Shown piece after piece: positions 9,033-18,689 of a DNA stretch of 64,000 nucleotides (position 1 is the first letter of the stretch; each line of letters begins with the position of its first letter). The translations under genes were made by a program, and so were the position numbers. This DNA comes from Lacticigenium naphthae DSM 19658 (GTDB taxonomy: Bacteria > Bacillota > Bacilli > Lactobacillales > Carnobacteriaceae_A). The notes under the pieces were generated by a model. The model was not told the DNA's origin. It saw only the letters and a list, made by a program, of their open reading frames with translations, and ran no database searches. The stretch is taken from assembly GCF_000425865.1 (NCBI RefSeq), contig NZ_AUEG01000001.1:310001-374000 (forward strand), given 5' to 3'.

Positions 9033-9935
9033 TCATTCTTTGTTATCGGGAACATAAACAGTGATATGTTTTGGTAAAATTTCTAAATCCAATGGGAGTG
9101 AATCACCTTCATCTCCATCCACATTAGCTTTAACATCCATTGAGTCATCTTTAAGTATTATCGTTCCTTTTTTAAATTTTCTATAAAAAACATTTTCATC
9201 ATTTGGAGCTTCCCCTGCAAATATTTTTGGAATTAGAGAGAGTTTATCTGCGATTTCATTTCCTTTTAAGGCTAGAATGTGCATATATCCATCATCAACT
9301 TTTGCTTCTGGAATCATTGTTTGGAAACCAGCCACAGAATTGGTAAGCGCGACCAGAACAAGTAATGATTCCAGTTCAACTATTTCTCCGTCACAATTAA
9401 TTTCAAATGAATAAACCTTTTTATCCGCAACAGCTTTTACTCCTTCTAGCAGATAAGCCATGGGTCCTAATTTAGTTTTTTTCTCTATTGGAACTTCATG
9501 TACTGCTTCTGGAATTGAGCCTATGGCAACTATATCAATGAAATAATGATCATTTATTCGACCCATATCAATTTCTTTCTTTTTCATATGAGTGAGTTGC
9601 TTAATAGCTTCTTTGGGATCCATAGAGATTCCGAGGACTCTGCCCAAATCATTAACAGTTCCTAATGGAATAAACCCGAAATCTGGCCGGTTGCTTTCTG
9701 TTGCTAACCCACTCATGCATTCATTAACTGTTCCGTCTCCCCCTAATGCAAATACTGCATCAAATTGACATTGTGCAGCATTTCTTGCAAATCGTTCAGC
9801 GTCTCCACCTTTTTCAGTCCACTTCAGTTCTACTTCGTCAAACATTTCCAATAATTTTTTATTAACATCCTCTGCGAATTCTTTTCCTTCCTCTTTCCCT
9901 GAAGAAGGATTAACGATCAGCATTACTTTACTCAT
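9033..9935 (-). CDS. YegS/DagK-family lipid kinase
   Basis: A 300-residue diacylglycerol-kinase-like protein (YegS/Rv2252/BmrU family). Visible motifs: the NPSSGK start (residues 9-14), the nucleotide-binding GGDGTVNE (about 65-72) and PLGTVNDLGR, the equivalent of the GTxND motif. The C-terminal half is the beta-sandwich domain seen in DgkB. Diacylglycerol kinase (DgkB) recycles the diacylglycerol left by lipoteichoic acid synthesis into phosphatidic acid. Substrate cannot be read from sequence, and other YegS members act on different lipids. It stands alone, convergent with pepF. Confidence 0.85.
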   Translation of the reverse strand: MSKVMLIVNPSSGKEEGKEFAEDVNKKLLEMFDEVELKWTEKGGDAERFARNAAQCQFDAVFALGGDGTVNECMSGLATESNRPDFGFIPLGTVNDLGRVLGISMDPKEAIKQLTHMKKKEIDMGRINDHYFIDIVAIGSIPEAVHEVPIEKKTKLGPMAYLLEGVKAVADKKVYSFEINCDGEIVELESLLVLVALTNSVAGFQTMIPEAKVDDGYMHILALKGNEIADKLSLIPKIFAGEAPNDENVFYRKFKKGTIILKDDSMDVKANVDGDEGDSLPLDLEILPKHITVYVPDNKE

Positions 9936-10010
9936 TATCTCACTCTTTTCTAATAGGTTATTATTTCTATTTTAATGAATCTAAAAACTGATTTCCACAT
10001 ATACGGCTCA

Positions 10011-10052
10011 AAAAGAAAAAGAGTATTCCCTTTTGAAAAGAGAATACTCTTT
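10011..10052 (-). terminator. Terminator of the NlpC/P60 gene
   Basis: AAAGAGTATTC (10018-10028) pairs with GAATACTCTTT (10042-10052), with extra pairing in the loop. On the minus strand a T-rich stretch follows. It lies 16 nt past the stop codon. Confidence 0.85.
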
Positions 10053-10068
10053 ATTTACAATTCGTCAC

Positions 10069-11235
10069 TCAATAGCGTCCGTATCCTACTAATTTAGGAC
10101 CCCAATAACTTGAATTCACTCTTGTATAAGCTACTCCAGTACTTGACTGAGAACCAATAAATTGACCCCCGCCAGTATAAATCCCCACATGTGTCACAGA
10201 TCTTCCATTCCCGGAAAAGAATACTAAATCTCCAGGTTGAGGACTAGAAACCTTAGTGGCACTTGCGTATTGTCCAGCTGCAGAACGAGGTAAACTCTTA
10301 CCAACTTTATTAAATACGTAAGATGTAAATCCAGAACAGTCAAATCCATTAGTAGTAGATCCACCATAGTAATATCCAACACCTAAAACAGAGTTTGCAA
10401 TAGACTGCACATTTGAACCACTCACAGTTGGTTTTGGAGCGGCTGGTTTAGCAGCAACCTTTTGTACAGACTGAGTGTTCTCTGAGCTTGTTTGAGCAAT
10501 AATATTTTGACTAGCTTCCGCAGCTACTTCTCTAGCAGCTACAACTTGAGCTCTTTCAGCTTCAGCTTCTTCTTTTAACGTTAAATAATATTCTTTCTCT
10601 GATTCAATAGTCGCTCTTTGAGAAGCTAATTCGGCAACCACTGATTCTTTCATCAACTGTTGTTCTTTCAATTCGGCGCTTAAACTTTCTAATTCTCCAG
10701 ATGCATCGTTTTGCTCATTGATCTTCAATTCTGTTTCTTCTTTTTTTAAAACTACTGATTCTTTATCCATTTTTTGTTCTTCAACCAAATCTTTATTTGC
10801 GCTCACAATGTTTTCCACAACATTTAGACGACCTAGAATATCAGTTAATGAATCTGAGTTAACTATGAACTCAATATAATTTGTTGGATCCCCACTAACT
10901 TGAATCGAACGGAATTGATTTTCAATTTTATCATTACGTGCCGCAATATTCTCTTCTAAAACAGCAATTTCTTTTTCAAGATTTTGTTTCTCTAATTGAG
11001 ATTCTTCGATTGACTTTAGTAATTTTTGTATTTTACTTTGATTATCACTTATTTTATTTTCCAAGGTAACTAATTCAGCTCGTATTTGTTGTTGTTCAGC
11101 ATCAACCTTTGACAACTGACCACCCAACTCATTTATACGGTCATCGTATGTATTTGCAGAAACCGTCTCATCTCCTATTAAAAATGCGCCAGTCAGCATA
11201 GTACCTACTAAAGTCTTTACAAGAAATTTATTCAA
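10069..11235 (-). CDS. Secreted PcsB-like coiled-coil NlpC/P60 peptidoglycan hydrolase
   Basis: A 388-residue exported protein. The signal peptide covers about residues 1-27 (cut after VSA). A long coiled coil (about 30-235) contains the PcsB-type segment around LTDILGRLNVVENIV. A short Ala/Pro linker leads to a C-terminal NlpC/P60 domain (about 275-388) with catalytic Cys in FDCSGF and His in THVGIY. The family cleaves peptide bonds in peptidoglycan stems. The coiled coil resembles that of PcsB and SagA, which are controlled by FtsEX in streptococci. The start is TTG at 11235 behind GGAGGG. A WalR-like box lies 110 nt upstream, and the M23 protein at 35.8 kb shares the same N-terminal architecture. 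Confidence 0.92.
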   Translation of the reverse strand: MNKFLVKTLVGTMLTGAFLIGDETVSANTYDDRINELGGQLSKVDAEQQQIRAELVTLENKISDNQSKIQKLLKSIEESQLEKQNLEKEIAVLEENIAARNDKIENQFRSIQVSGDPTNYIEFIVNSDSLTDILGRLNVVENIVSANKDLVEEQKMDKESVVLKKEETELKINEQNDASGELESLSAELKEQQLMKESVVAELASQRATIESEKEYYLTLKEEAEAERAQVVAAREVAAEASQNIIAQTSSENTQSVQKVAAKPAAPKPTVSGSNVQSIANSVLGVGYYYGGSTTNGFDCSGFTSYVFNKVGKSLPRSAAGQYASATKVSSPQPGDLVFFSGNGRSVTHVGIYTGGGQFIGSQSSTGVAYTRVNSSYWGPKLVGYGRY

Positions 11236-11317
11236 TGAATTTCCCTCCGTTTAAATAAAATTATGTTTTTATGTATAAAATTGACTTGTTTACTCACTTA
11301 TTTTTATATCCATAAGA

Positions 11318-11361
11318 AGTATACCACTCCTCAAGGTGAGAGAAGTTTCAGTTTTGTTACA
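11318..11361 (-). promoter_or_regulatory. WalR-box-like repeat and -10 upstream of the NlpC/P60 gene
   Basis: On the minus strand TGTAAC-N5-TGAAAC (11345-11361) matches the WalR/VicR consensus TGTWAH-N5-TGTWAH at 11 of 12 defined positions. A good -10 (TATACT, 11318-11323) follows 21 nt later, so the second half-site would overlap the -35 region. The consensus is established knowledge; regulation here is inference. Confidence 0.5.
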
Positions 11362-11489
11362 AGTTCATTTCATTTCAAACTCATTTTTATACATTGATTG
11401 AACTTGCTCAAACATTCAAGTAGTGCACTTATACTATCTTATTGTTATAATATATAGTAATTAGAATATCATTTAGGGGGATTTTTAAA

Positions 11490-12458
11490 ATGGAAGATTA
11501 TAGAGTATTGCTTTATTACAAATATGTGCACATAGAAGATCCTGAACAGTTTAAAGATGATCATTTAAAGTTCTGTAAAGAACTGGGACTTAAAGGAAGA
11601 ATATTAGTATCTGCAGAAGGATTGAATGGTACAGTTTCAGGTACCGTTAAGCAAACAGACGCCTACATGGAAAAAATTCATGCTGATTCTCGTTTTGAAG
11701 ACATGCTCTTCAAAATAGATAAAGCTGATGATCATGCTTTCAAGAAGATGCATGTTAGATATAGACCTGAAATAGTTAGCTTACAATTAGGTGACGAAAA
11801 CCATGATGCTTCTGAACTAACAGGTGAGTTTTTAGAACCACAAGATTTCAAAAATGCTTTGTTAGATGAAAATACAATTGTTTTAGATGCCCGGAATGAC
11901 TATGAGTATGATTTAGGTCATTTCAGAGGAGCAGTAAGACCTGAAATACGTAATTTCAGAGAATTACCTCAATGGATCAAGGACAATAAAGAAAATTTTT
12001 TGGACAAAAAAGTGTTAACCTACTGTACCGGTGGTATTCGTTGTGAGAAATTAACTGGTTGGTTAATGAAGGAAGGTATCGATGTGGCCCAGCTACATGG
12101 TGGCATTCATCAATACGGCGCCGACCCAGAAGTTCAAGGAGAATATTGGGATGGATCGATGTATGTTTTTGATGAGCGAATCAGTGTCCCAATCAACAAA
12201 AAGGAACCGGTCATAGTCGGAAAAGATTGGTTTGATGGTTCCCCTTGTGAACGTTATGTAAATTGTGGGAATCCTTACTGTAATCGTCAAATGTTGTGTT
12301 CATCAAAAAATGAACATGCCTATTTAAGAGGCTGTTCACACGACTGTCGTGTGCATCCAGACAATCGTTATGTCAAAGAACATGATTTGAGTATAGCAGA
12401 GGTTGCAAAACGCTTAGATATGATTGGAGAGTCTCTCCCTACATCTTCTCAAAAATAA
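11490..12458 (+). CDS. trhO: tRNA uridine(34) hydroxylase TrhO, rhodanese family
   Basis: A 322-residue rhodanese-domain protein (YceA/YbfQ type). The N-terminal ferredoxin-like domain (about 1-95) is followed by a rhodanese domain with the catalytic loop [10 protein letters not shown], Cys near residue 179. A Cys-rich C-terminal tail (residues 250-292, with [12 protein letters not shown] and CSHDC) may bind metal. TrhO makes 5-hydroxyuridine at wobble position 34 of tRNAs in an oxygen-dependent reaction. The ATG at 11490 follows TTAGGGGGA. It is a single-gene unit, divergent from the NlpC/P60 gene and ended by its own terminator. Confidence 0.95.
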   Translation: MEDYRVLLYYKYVHIEDPEQFKDDHLKFCKELGLKGRILVSAEGLNGTVSGTVKQTDAYMEKIHADSRFEDMLFKIDKADDHAFKKMHVRYRPEIVSLQLGDENHDASELTGEFLEPQDFKNALLDENTIVLDARNDYEYDLGHFRGAVRPEIRNFRELPQWIKDNKENFLDKKVLTYCTGGIRCEKLTGWLMKEGIDVAQLHGGIHQYGADPEVQGEYWDGSMYVFDERISVPINKKEPVIVGKDWFDGSPCERYVNCGNPYCNRQMLCSSKNEHAYLRGCSHDCRVHPDNRYVKEHDLSIAEVAKRLDMIGESLPTSSQK

Positions 12459-12514
12459 AGGTCCTATTATTTATAATCACTCATTATGGATCTGTGTCTC
12501 CCCATTTACAGAAC

Positions 12515-12556
12515 AGGCACAAGAAACAACTCTATTGTGCCTATTCATTCTTTTAT
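12515..12556 (+). terminator. Terminator of trhO
   Basis: AGGCACAA (12515-12522) pairs with TTGTGCCT (12535-12542), an 8-bp stem. It is followed by a T-rich stretch on the plus strand. Confidence 0.8.
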
Positions 12557-12671
12557 ACATTTTGATTGAACTGTATTGTCCTTATTTTCATTAATAATAA
12601 ATACTTTTTTTGTCATCCAAAATTGTAGTAATTATTAAATGAGAATGCTTTTTGACAGATCTCTAAAAAAA

Positions 12672-12701
12672 TTGCTATGTGAATACTCTTTTTGATATAA
12701 T
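12672..12701 (+). promoter_or_regulatory. Likely promoter of the class A PBP gene
   Basis: A perfect -10 TATAAT (12696-12701) is preceded at 18 nt by TTGCTA (12672-12677). This lies about 50 nt upstream of the start codon. A TTGACA at 12652-12657 is also present but has only a poor -10 partner at the right spacing. Confidence 0.55.
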
Positions 12702-12750
12702 AATCCAAGCATAAGTTACTCTGTCAGATACTAAAAATGAGGTGAACACT

Positions 12751-15690
12751 TTGAAAGGCTCGAACAATAAATCGAACCATTCGTTTATTGATAAAATTAA
12801 AGAGACGGATACCTTTAAAAAAGTCGCGAATTCGCTTAATGAACTAAATAAACATTCAGAAAGTAGTTCGACTACTCCAAATGATCCACAGGATGAAGTT
12901 GATTATCATTTTACCAATGACACTGCTTCTCCTTCTTCTGAAAAATCTACCAGTAGTGACGAATCCCTGCTAGATTCGTCCTCTTCTTCAGAAGCCTATA
13001 AATCTACAAAAAACGGTTCAGATGAAGATTCAACAGATAAACCAATGGATGAAGAAGATAATCGAAATATAAAAGATGAGGACACACAAGGCGCAAAAGA
13101 AAATGAAAAATCTTCAAATAAGGGATTCTTTTATTATTTTGATTTAGTATTTTTGATTACCAAACGGGTTATCATTGCTCTTTTTATTCTTTTAATTATT
13201 GGGGGAGCTTTAGTAGCTGGAACAGGCCTTGGATATTTTGTTTCGCTTGTTTCCGGAAGAGATGTCCCAGAACACGCTGAGATGGTACAATCCGTTCACA
13301 ATATATCTTCAAAATCAACAATGTACTATGCTGGCGGGGAGGAAATCACCGAACTTAGAGCGGACTTAAAACGAACACCTATTGAACTAGAAGATATATC
13401 GCCTCAAGTCTTAAACGCCGTAATTGCTACGGAGGATGAATACTTTTACGAACATATTGGAATTGTACCTAAGGCTATCATACGTGCTCTCTTTCAAGAA
13501 TTTACGAGCTCTCCTTTATCATCTGGGGGTTCCACTTTGACACAGCAGTTAATCAAACAACAAATTTTAACGAATGAGGTTTCATTTGAAAGAAAAGCAA
13601 ATGAAATCATGTTATCTATGCGCTTGGAAAAAGCAATGGAAAAAGAAGAAATTTTAGAATCCTACTTGAATGTTTCGCCCTTTGGGAGAAATAATCGTGG
13701 CGAAAACATTGCTGGTGTCCAAGAAGCAGCTGAAGGAATTTTTGGTGTGAATGCTTCTGAATTAAGTTTGCCACAAGCTGCTTTTGTTGCCGGACTTCCT
13801 AAAAGTCCCATTGCTTATTCTCCTTACACGCAGACAGGAGAAATAAAAGAAAATTTTGAATTGGGTATTGATCGTCAACAAGAAGTCCTCTATCGAATGT
13901 TCCGCGAGGACTATATTTCACAGGCTGAATATAATGAAGCAATAGATTATGACATAACACAAGATTTCATTCAAAGACAGCGGTCTGAAGAAAAAACACT
14001 CACCTATCTCTATGATAAGGTTGAAGAACAATCGAGAGAAATAATTTCACGTTATCTTTATGAAAAAGAAGGATACACAGCTGAAGAAATCGCTGCCGAT
14101 GATCAGCTATCGAGCAAGTTCTATAAAGAAGCAGATCGTGAAATGCGTATGAATGGTTACAATATTCATACAACGGTAGATAATGGTATTCAAGTAGCCT
14201 TCGATGAAATTATTGCAACCCATGGAGAAGAACTGGGGTTTGATCGTTCCTATACCTATGTAGACGAAGAAAGTGGAGAAACTCTAGAATCTGAAATATA
14301 TCCAATACAGAATGGTAGTACATTAATTGATAACAAAACCGGTCGTATCATTGCCTTTGTAGGCGGACGTGATTATGAAAGCTCTCAATTCAACATGGCT
14401 ATGGATGCGAGAAACCAACCTGGTTCGGTTATCAAACCATTGCTCATTTATGGTCCCGCTTTAGACAATGGCTTAATCACACCAGCCACAATCATCCCAG
14501 ATACTTCTTATTCAGTTCCAAACTGGGATCCCAACGTTGGTGGGTTTGTGGACAAAGAAATAACCAACTATGGAACAACCACAAATCGTTGGATGACTGC
14601 TCGAGAAGCTTTGACAAAGTCACAAAACTTACCTGCCATCAGAATTCACATGAATAATCGAGAAAAAATCGATCCACTGTCTTATCTACGAAAAGCCGGC
14701 ATTTCACAAGAGGCCGCTTTAGATAACGAAATTGAAAATGCTTCTTTTGGTCTTGGTGGATTTCAGACTGGTCCAACTGTTTTAGAATTGACTAGCGCAT
14801 TTGCTAGTATTGCAAATAATGGAAAACATGTAGAACCTTTCCTGATTTCTAAGATTGAACATTTAAATGGAGAAATAATATTTGAACATGAACAAAATGA
14901 AGATACTGTTTTTAAACCTGAAACAGCTTTCCTACTTCAAGATATTTTACGCGATGTAAATGATACTGGAACAGGTCGTGGAACAGAGGAGCAATTAAAC
15001 TTTTCTGCTGATTTCATTGCCAAAACGGGAACCACGAACAAATACAATGATATCTGGTATGTCGCGAGTACTCCTGAAGTTACTTTAGGTTCCTGGATTG
15101 GTTACGATACTACTCAATTAGATGTCGAATATGATTATGGCATTCATCCAAGTACTCGAAATCGTACGTTTTGGTCTCGTCTGATGAATGCAGCATACGA
15201 AAATAATTCAACTTTAATTGGTGCAGATAAAAGCTTTCAACCTCCAACGGGTATCACTGAAGAAAGTGTTCTCATTAAAACCGGTATGAAGCCAGGTGAA
15301 GTCAAAATACCTGGCGGTGCAACTGTAACTATTGGTGGCGATACATTTACAGAATATTTTAGTAAAGAATATGTACCGGGTACCACAACCTATGATTTCC
15401 CAATAGAGGCTTCAGATGCAGAATTAAAAAAATTCTGGAGTTCCTACGTACAAAGAATCAGAGATGAACAGGAAGCGGAACGTCGAGCTGAAGAAGCTGC
15501 ACAGAAAGCTCAAGAGGATGCTGAACAAGATGCGAGTGATGAAGCTGAACAACAAGAAACTGGTTCTTCAGAATCGACAAAGTCTGATACATCCAGTGAC
15601 TCCGCTAAATCAACAGAACCTGACGAATCCAATAGTTCCTCGAGTTCTACTACAAGTGAAGAATCATCAACAGAGTCAGATGATGATTAA
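12751..15690 (+). CDS. Class A penicillin-binding protein (PBP1A type)
   Basis: About 979 residues; a bifunctional enzyme that polymerises glycan strands and crosslinks peptides. Order: a Ser/Asp/Glu-rich cytoplasmic tail (1-125), one membrane helix (about 135-165), a GT51 glycosyltransferase domain with catalytic Glu228 (TEDEYFYEH) and GGSTLTQQ, then a transpeptidase domain with S559-V-I-K562, S624-Q-N and K758-T-G. The C-terminus is a low-complexity Ser/Glu/Asp tail (from about 890). The TTG at 12751 is preferred because GAGGTG lies 6 nt upstream. The in-frame GTG at 12742 falls within that site. The very long acidic N-terminal tail is unusual in length. Confidence 0.95.
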   Translation: MKGSNNKSNHSFIDKIKETDTFKKVANSLNELNKHSESSSTTPNDPQDEVDYHFTNDTASPSSEKSTSSDESLLDSSSSSEAYKSTKNGSDEDSTDKPMDEEDNRNIKDEDTQGAKENEKSSNKGFFYYFDLVFLITKRVIIALFILLIIGGALVAGTGLGYFVSLVSGRDVPEHAEMVQSVHNISSKSTMYYAGGEEITELRADLKRTPIELEDISPQVLNAVIATEDEYFYEHIGIVPKAIIRALFQEFTSSPLSSGGSTLTQQLIKQQILTNEVSFERKANEIMLSMRLEKAMEKEEILESYLNVSPFGRNNRGENIAGVQEAAEGIFGVNASELSLPQAAFVAGLPKSPIAYSPYTQTGEIKENFELGIDRQQEVLYRMFREDYISQAEYNEAIDYDITQDFIQRQRSEEKTLTYLYDKVEEQSREIISRYLYEKEGYTAEEIAADDQLSSKFYKEADREMRMNGYNIHTTVDNGIQVAFDEIIATHGEELGFDRSYTYVDEESGETLESEIYPIQNGSTLIDNKTGRIIAFVGGRDYESSQFNMAMDARNQPGSVIKPLLIYGPALDNGLITPATIIPDTSYSVPNWDPNVGGFVDKEITNYGTTTNRWMTAREALTKSQNLPAIRIHMNNREKIDPLSYLRKAGISQEAALDNEIENASFGLGGFQTGPTVLELTSAFASIANNGKHVEPFLISKIEHLNGEIIFEHEQNEDTVFKPETAFLLQDILRDVNDTGTGRGTEEQLNFSADFIAKTGTTNKYNDIWYVASTPEVTLGSWIGYDTTQLDVEYDYGIHPSTRNRTFWSRLMNAAYENNSTLIGADKSFQPPTGITEESVLIKTGMKPGEVKIPGGATVTIGGDTFTEYFSKEYVPGTTTYDFPIEASDAELKKFWSSYVQRIRDEQEAERRAEEAAQKAQEDAEQDASDEAEQQETGSSESTKSDTSSDSAKSTEPDESNSSSSSTTSEESSTESDDD

Positions 15691-15700
15691 TAAAAGTAAT

Positions 15701-15744
15701 AAAAAAGAAGCGAACGCCAGTAAACTGGCGTTCGCTTCTTTTTT
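15701..15744. terminator. Bidirectional terminator between the PBP gene and ccpA
   Basis: A perfect 20-bp stem (15701-15720 with 15725-15744) and a 4-nt loop, flanked by A and T runs so that it works on both strands between convergent genes. Confidence 0.95.
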
Positions 15745-15753
15745 ATTTCCTAA

Positions 15754-16764
15754 TCAATCTTCTTCTTTAGTTGTTCCTCTTTTAGCAATTTGATACGGCA
15801 ATATAATTGTTTTTTCATCAATTTCTTCTTTATTCATTAATTTGGTTAGCAATCGCATTGCCACCGCCCCTATATCATAAAGAGGTTGTACAATTGTGCT
15901 CAACTGAGGTCGTACCATTTCAGTGATCTTAGAATTATTTGCTGTAATAATCGCAAAGTCCTCCGGAATCTTTAATCCATCGTCTTGAGCAGCATTTAAA
16001 ATTCCAGCTGCTAATTCATCATCTGAAACAAATACAGCAGTCGCGTTTGCTTCTTTAATTGTTTTGTAAACTTTCCCACCAACTTTATGAGTATACTTAC
16101 TTTCAATCAATAAGCTTGGATCATATTCAAGTTTGGCATTTTTCAATGCTTGTTTATATCCTTCTAAACGATGCTCACCATTAATCGGCTCACTCAAAGG
16201 TCCCGAGACAAACGCTATTCTTGTATGTCCTTCTGCTATCAATTCCGACACACTTTCTTCAGTAGCAGATTTATAATCTATATTTACGCTTCCCACTTGT
16301 TCATCAGGATCTACTGTTCCCGCTAACACTATAGGTGTTTTTGCACGTGAGAATTCAGCTCTTAATTCATCTGTAATTGTGTGTCCCATATAAATCAATC
16401 CATCAACTTGTTTCGCCAACAAAGTATTTAACACTTGAACTTCTTTTTGTTCATTTTCATCAGAATTCGCCAAAATAATATTGTATTTGTACATTGTAGC
16501 GATATCATCAATTCCTCGAGCTAAAGAAGAAAAATATAAATTCGTTACATCTGGAATGATTACACCAACTGTAGTTGTCTTTTTGCTTGCTAAACCTCTA
16601 GCTACGGCATTGGGTCTATAGTCCAATCTGTCTATAACATCTAATACTTTTTTTCGAGTTGTCGGCTTGACGTTCGGGTTACCGTTAACTACACGTGAAA
16701 CTGTAGCCATCGAAACTCCCGCTTCTCTTGCTACATCATATATTGTGATTGTATGATTATCCAT
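15754..16764 (-). CDS. ccpA: Catabolite control protein A
   Basis: A 336-residue LacI-family regulator. The N-terminal helix-turn-helix reads [20 protein letters not shown], followed by the hinge helix [14 protein letters not shown] typical of CcpA and a periplasmic-binding-like core that takes HPr-Ser46-P as co-effector. It mediates carbon catabolite repression and activation through cre sites. The start is ATG at 16764 (AAAGGAGA upstream); an upstream in-frame extension to 16830 lacks a ribosome binding site. It is divergent from pepQ, a gene order known from lactobacilli, lactococci and streptococci. A cre-like site lies between the two. Confidence 0.95.
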   Translation of the reverse strand: MDNHTITIYDVAREAGVSMATVSRVVNGNPNVKPTTRKKVLDVIDRLDYRPNAVARGLASKKTTTVGVIIPDVTNLYFSSLARGIDDIATMYKYNIILANSDENEQKEVQVLNTLLAKQVDGLIYMGHTITDELRAEFSRAKTPIVLAGTVDPDEQVGSVNIDYKSATEESVSELIAEGHTRIAFVSGPLSEPINGEHRLEGYKQALKNAKLEYDPSLLIESKYTHKVGGKVYKTIKEANATAVFVSDDELAAGILNAAQDDGLKIPEDFAIITANNSKITEMVRPQLSTIVQPLYDIGAVAMRLLTKLMNKEEIDEKTIILPYQIAKRGTTKEED

Positions 16765-16823
16765 TTTTTGTCTCCTTTTTTTAAAAAAAATTTGTAACAC
16801 CAATTTATCAGACTTCCACCCAC

Positions 16824-16841
16824 AATGCAAGCGTTTTATTT
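16824..16841 (+). promoter_or_regulatory. Candidate cre site in the ccpA-pepQ intergenic region
   Basis: The 18-mer AATGCAAGCGTTTTATTT matches the cre consensus WWTGNAARCGNWWWCAWW at 16 of 18 positions; the two mismatches are the CA near the end. It is 60 nt upstream of ccpA and about 105 nt upstream of pepQ, which fits autoregulation by CcpA as reported in related bacteria. Confidence 0.6.
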
Positions 16842-16947
16842 TATTTTCATGAAAATTTCATTGGTTGATAAAACCGTAGTCCCTATATATTCTAATTATT
16901 TTTTGGTAAACTAGAATCACTTATACTATTTAGAAAGAAGGATATTT

Positions 16948-18060
16948 ATGAAGCAATCACTTAAACTTTTTCAAAAAAGTCTTACAGAACAAGGATTGGA
17001 TTTCACTTTTATTAATAATCCTGAAAATATTGCTTACTTAACAGATTACCAAAGCGAGCCTCATGAGCGAATAGTAGCTTTGCTTGTTTTCCCAGAGAGC
17101 GATCCTATTCTTTTTGTGCCAGAATTAGAAAGAACTGAAGTTGACGCTCTAAACTGGCCATACGGATTACTATCTTACCAAGACCATCAAAACCCTTGGG
17201 AAATTATATTTTCTGCTGTTGGTTCCGTTTGTGCCAATCACTCTGTAACTGAATTTGGAATTGAAACAGATCATTTAATTGTAGACCGTTATTTTTCATT
17301 AACAAAACAATATCCACAAACTACTACCTACAACATTTCACCAATTTTAACCAATCAAAAAGTGATCAAAACTGATCAAGAAATCAAACTTATGAAACAG
17401 GCTGGCAATTATGCTGATAAGGCTCTTGAAATAGGTATCGATTCTCTTAGATTAGGGATTACTGAAGCAGAAGTCGTAGCTGAAATAGAATACCAACTAA
17501 AAAAGCTAGGGATTTCACAAATGAGTTTTTCAACAGAAGTACTCTTTGGGGATCATGCCGCTAGCCCCCACGGTATTCCAGGTGGGCGTGCTCTAAAGAA
17601 AAATGAATTTGTACTAATGGACTTAGGAGTTGTATTCGAAGGTTATACAAGCGACATCACAAGAACTGTGTTCTTTGGTGAACCATCTCCAGAAGAAAAA
17701 GATTTGTACAGAATAGTACTAAATGCTCAAGAAAATGCTTTAGCCAATTGCACTCCTGGTGTGACTGCCTCTTCATTAGACTTTTATGCGCGCTCAATTA
17801 TCACTCAATCAGGTCTCGGTGAATACTTTAATCATCGATTGGGACATGGAATCGGTATGTCTGTCCATGAATTCCCAAACATTATGACTGGAAATGACTA
17901 TGAACTGAAAGAGGGAATGTGCTTTTCAATTGAACCTGGTATCTATATACCCGATAAAGTAGGAATAAGAATAGAAGACTGTCTTTATTTGACAAAGTCA
18001 GGCCATGAAACTTTTACGAATTTCCAAAAGGATCCTCTTCTATTAATAAGTATAAAATAA
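16948..18060 (+). CDS. pepQ: Xaa-Pro dipeptidase PepQ (M24)
   Basis: A 370-residue prolidase that splits X-Pro dipeptides in the cytoplasm. It has a creatinase N-terminal domain and an M24 domain with the metal ligands in LMDLGVVFEGYTSDITRT (two Asp), RLGHGIG (His), IEPGIYIP (Glu) and RIEDCLY (Glu). The ATG at 16948 follows AGAAGGAT. The divergent pairing with ccpA is the classical pepQ-ccpA arrangement and supports PepQ over an aminopeptidase. It differs clearly from the M24 enzyme at 0.3-1.3 kb. Confidence 0.93.
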   Translation: MKQSLKLFQKSLTEQGLDFTFINNPENIAYLTDYQSEPHERIVALLVFPESDPILFVPELERTEVDALNWPYGLLSYQDHQNPWEIIFSAVGSVCANHSVTEFGIETDHLIVDRYFSLTKQYPQTTTYNISPILTNQKVIKTDQEIKLMKQAGNYADKALEIGIDSLRLGITEAEVVAEIEYQLKKLGISQMSFSTEVLFGDHAASPHGIPGGRALKKNEFVLMDLGVVFEGYTSDITRTVFFGEPSPEEKDLYRIVLNAQENALANCTPGVTASSLDFYARSIITQSGLGEYFNHRLGHGIGMSVHEFPNIMTGNDYELKEGMCFSIEPGIYIPDKVGIRIEDCLYLTKSGHETFTNFQKDPLLLISIK

Positions 18061-18077
18061 CGCGCCTACCCATAATA

Positions 18078-18115
18078 GTAAAACACCTCCAAATTTAATT
18101 TGAAGGTGTTTTACT
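18078..18115. terminator. Bidirectional terminator between pepQ and the YtxH gene
   Basis: AGTAAAACACCT (18078-18089) pairs with AGGTGTTTTACT (18104-18115), a perfect 12-bp stem with further AT pairing inside the loop, between convergent genes. Confidence 0.88.
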
Positions 18116-18125
18116 GTATTCTTCG

Positions 18126-18665
18126 TTATTTTTCCTCTGAGTAAAAAGGATTGTTTTTGTTTTCTTCCTTGGGTAATTTATGCTTTTTTTCTTCCACATC
18201 AACTGATAACTCATCAGTTTCAGCTGAAGCCTGATCCATTGTACGATTTTCTAAATCTTCTTTTAAAGATTCAGCACTGTAAGTAGTATCCGTTGTATAA
18301 GGATCTTGTTTTTCTGGTTTGTTAAAATCTTCTTTTGCTTGATTGATTTCAGACTTAATACCTTCTAAATCTTCTTTAGCATATTGAGTGGCTTCTTTGA
18401 CTTTATCTTTCATTAAATCTACTTTTTCGGAAGCAGTTTTTTTATATTCTTCACTTGTTTTTTGTGCATTTTCTTTTAATTCATAACTTTTTTCTTTAGC
18501 TATATCTATATAATCTTTAGCTGAATCTTTGGCTAATTCTGTTTGGTGAGAAATATCCCCACGTAATTCTTTACCCGATTTTGGAGTAAACAGCAATACT
18601 GTAACGCCTGCTAAAACAGCACCAATTATTGTTCCTAAAAAAAATCCTTCTTCTCTTTTTCCCAT
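18126..18665 (-). CDS. YtxH-domain membrane protein
   Basis: A 179-residue protein with one N-terminal membrane helix (GFFLGTIIGAVLAGVTVLLF) followed directly by TPKSGKELR, the signature of the YtxH/Gas-vesicle-like domain. Then comes a long charged coiled coil (about 40-115) and an acidic tail. In Bacillus subtilis ytxG and ytxH form a stress-induced operon near ccpA; here the DUF948 gene and this gene keep the same order next to ccpA/pepQ. No enzymatic function is known. The ATG at 18665 is 24 nt after the DUF948 gene, so the two are co-transcribed. Confidence 0.88.
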   Translation of the reverse strand: MGKREEGFFLGTIIGAVLAGVTVLLFTPKSGKELRGDISHQTELAKDSAKDYIDIAKEKSYELKENAQKTSEEYKKTASEKVDLMKDKVKEATQYAKEDLEGIKSEINQAKEDFNKPEKQDPYTTDTTYSAESLKEDLENRTMDQASAETDELSVDVEEKKHKLPKEENKNNPFYSEEK

Positions 18666-18689
18666 AAATAAATCTCTCCCTTTTTATTA

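Noticed and set aside
12652-12657. TTGACA as the -35 of the PBP gene promoter
   Set aside because: The element is perfect, but the sequence 17 nt later (CTATGT) is a poor -10. TTGCTA with TATAAT 40 nt closer to the gene is the better pair.
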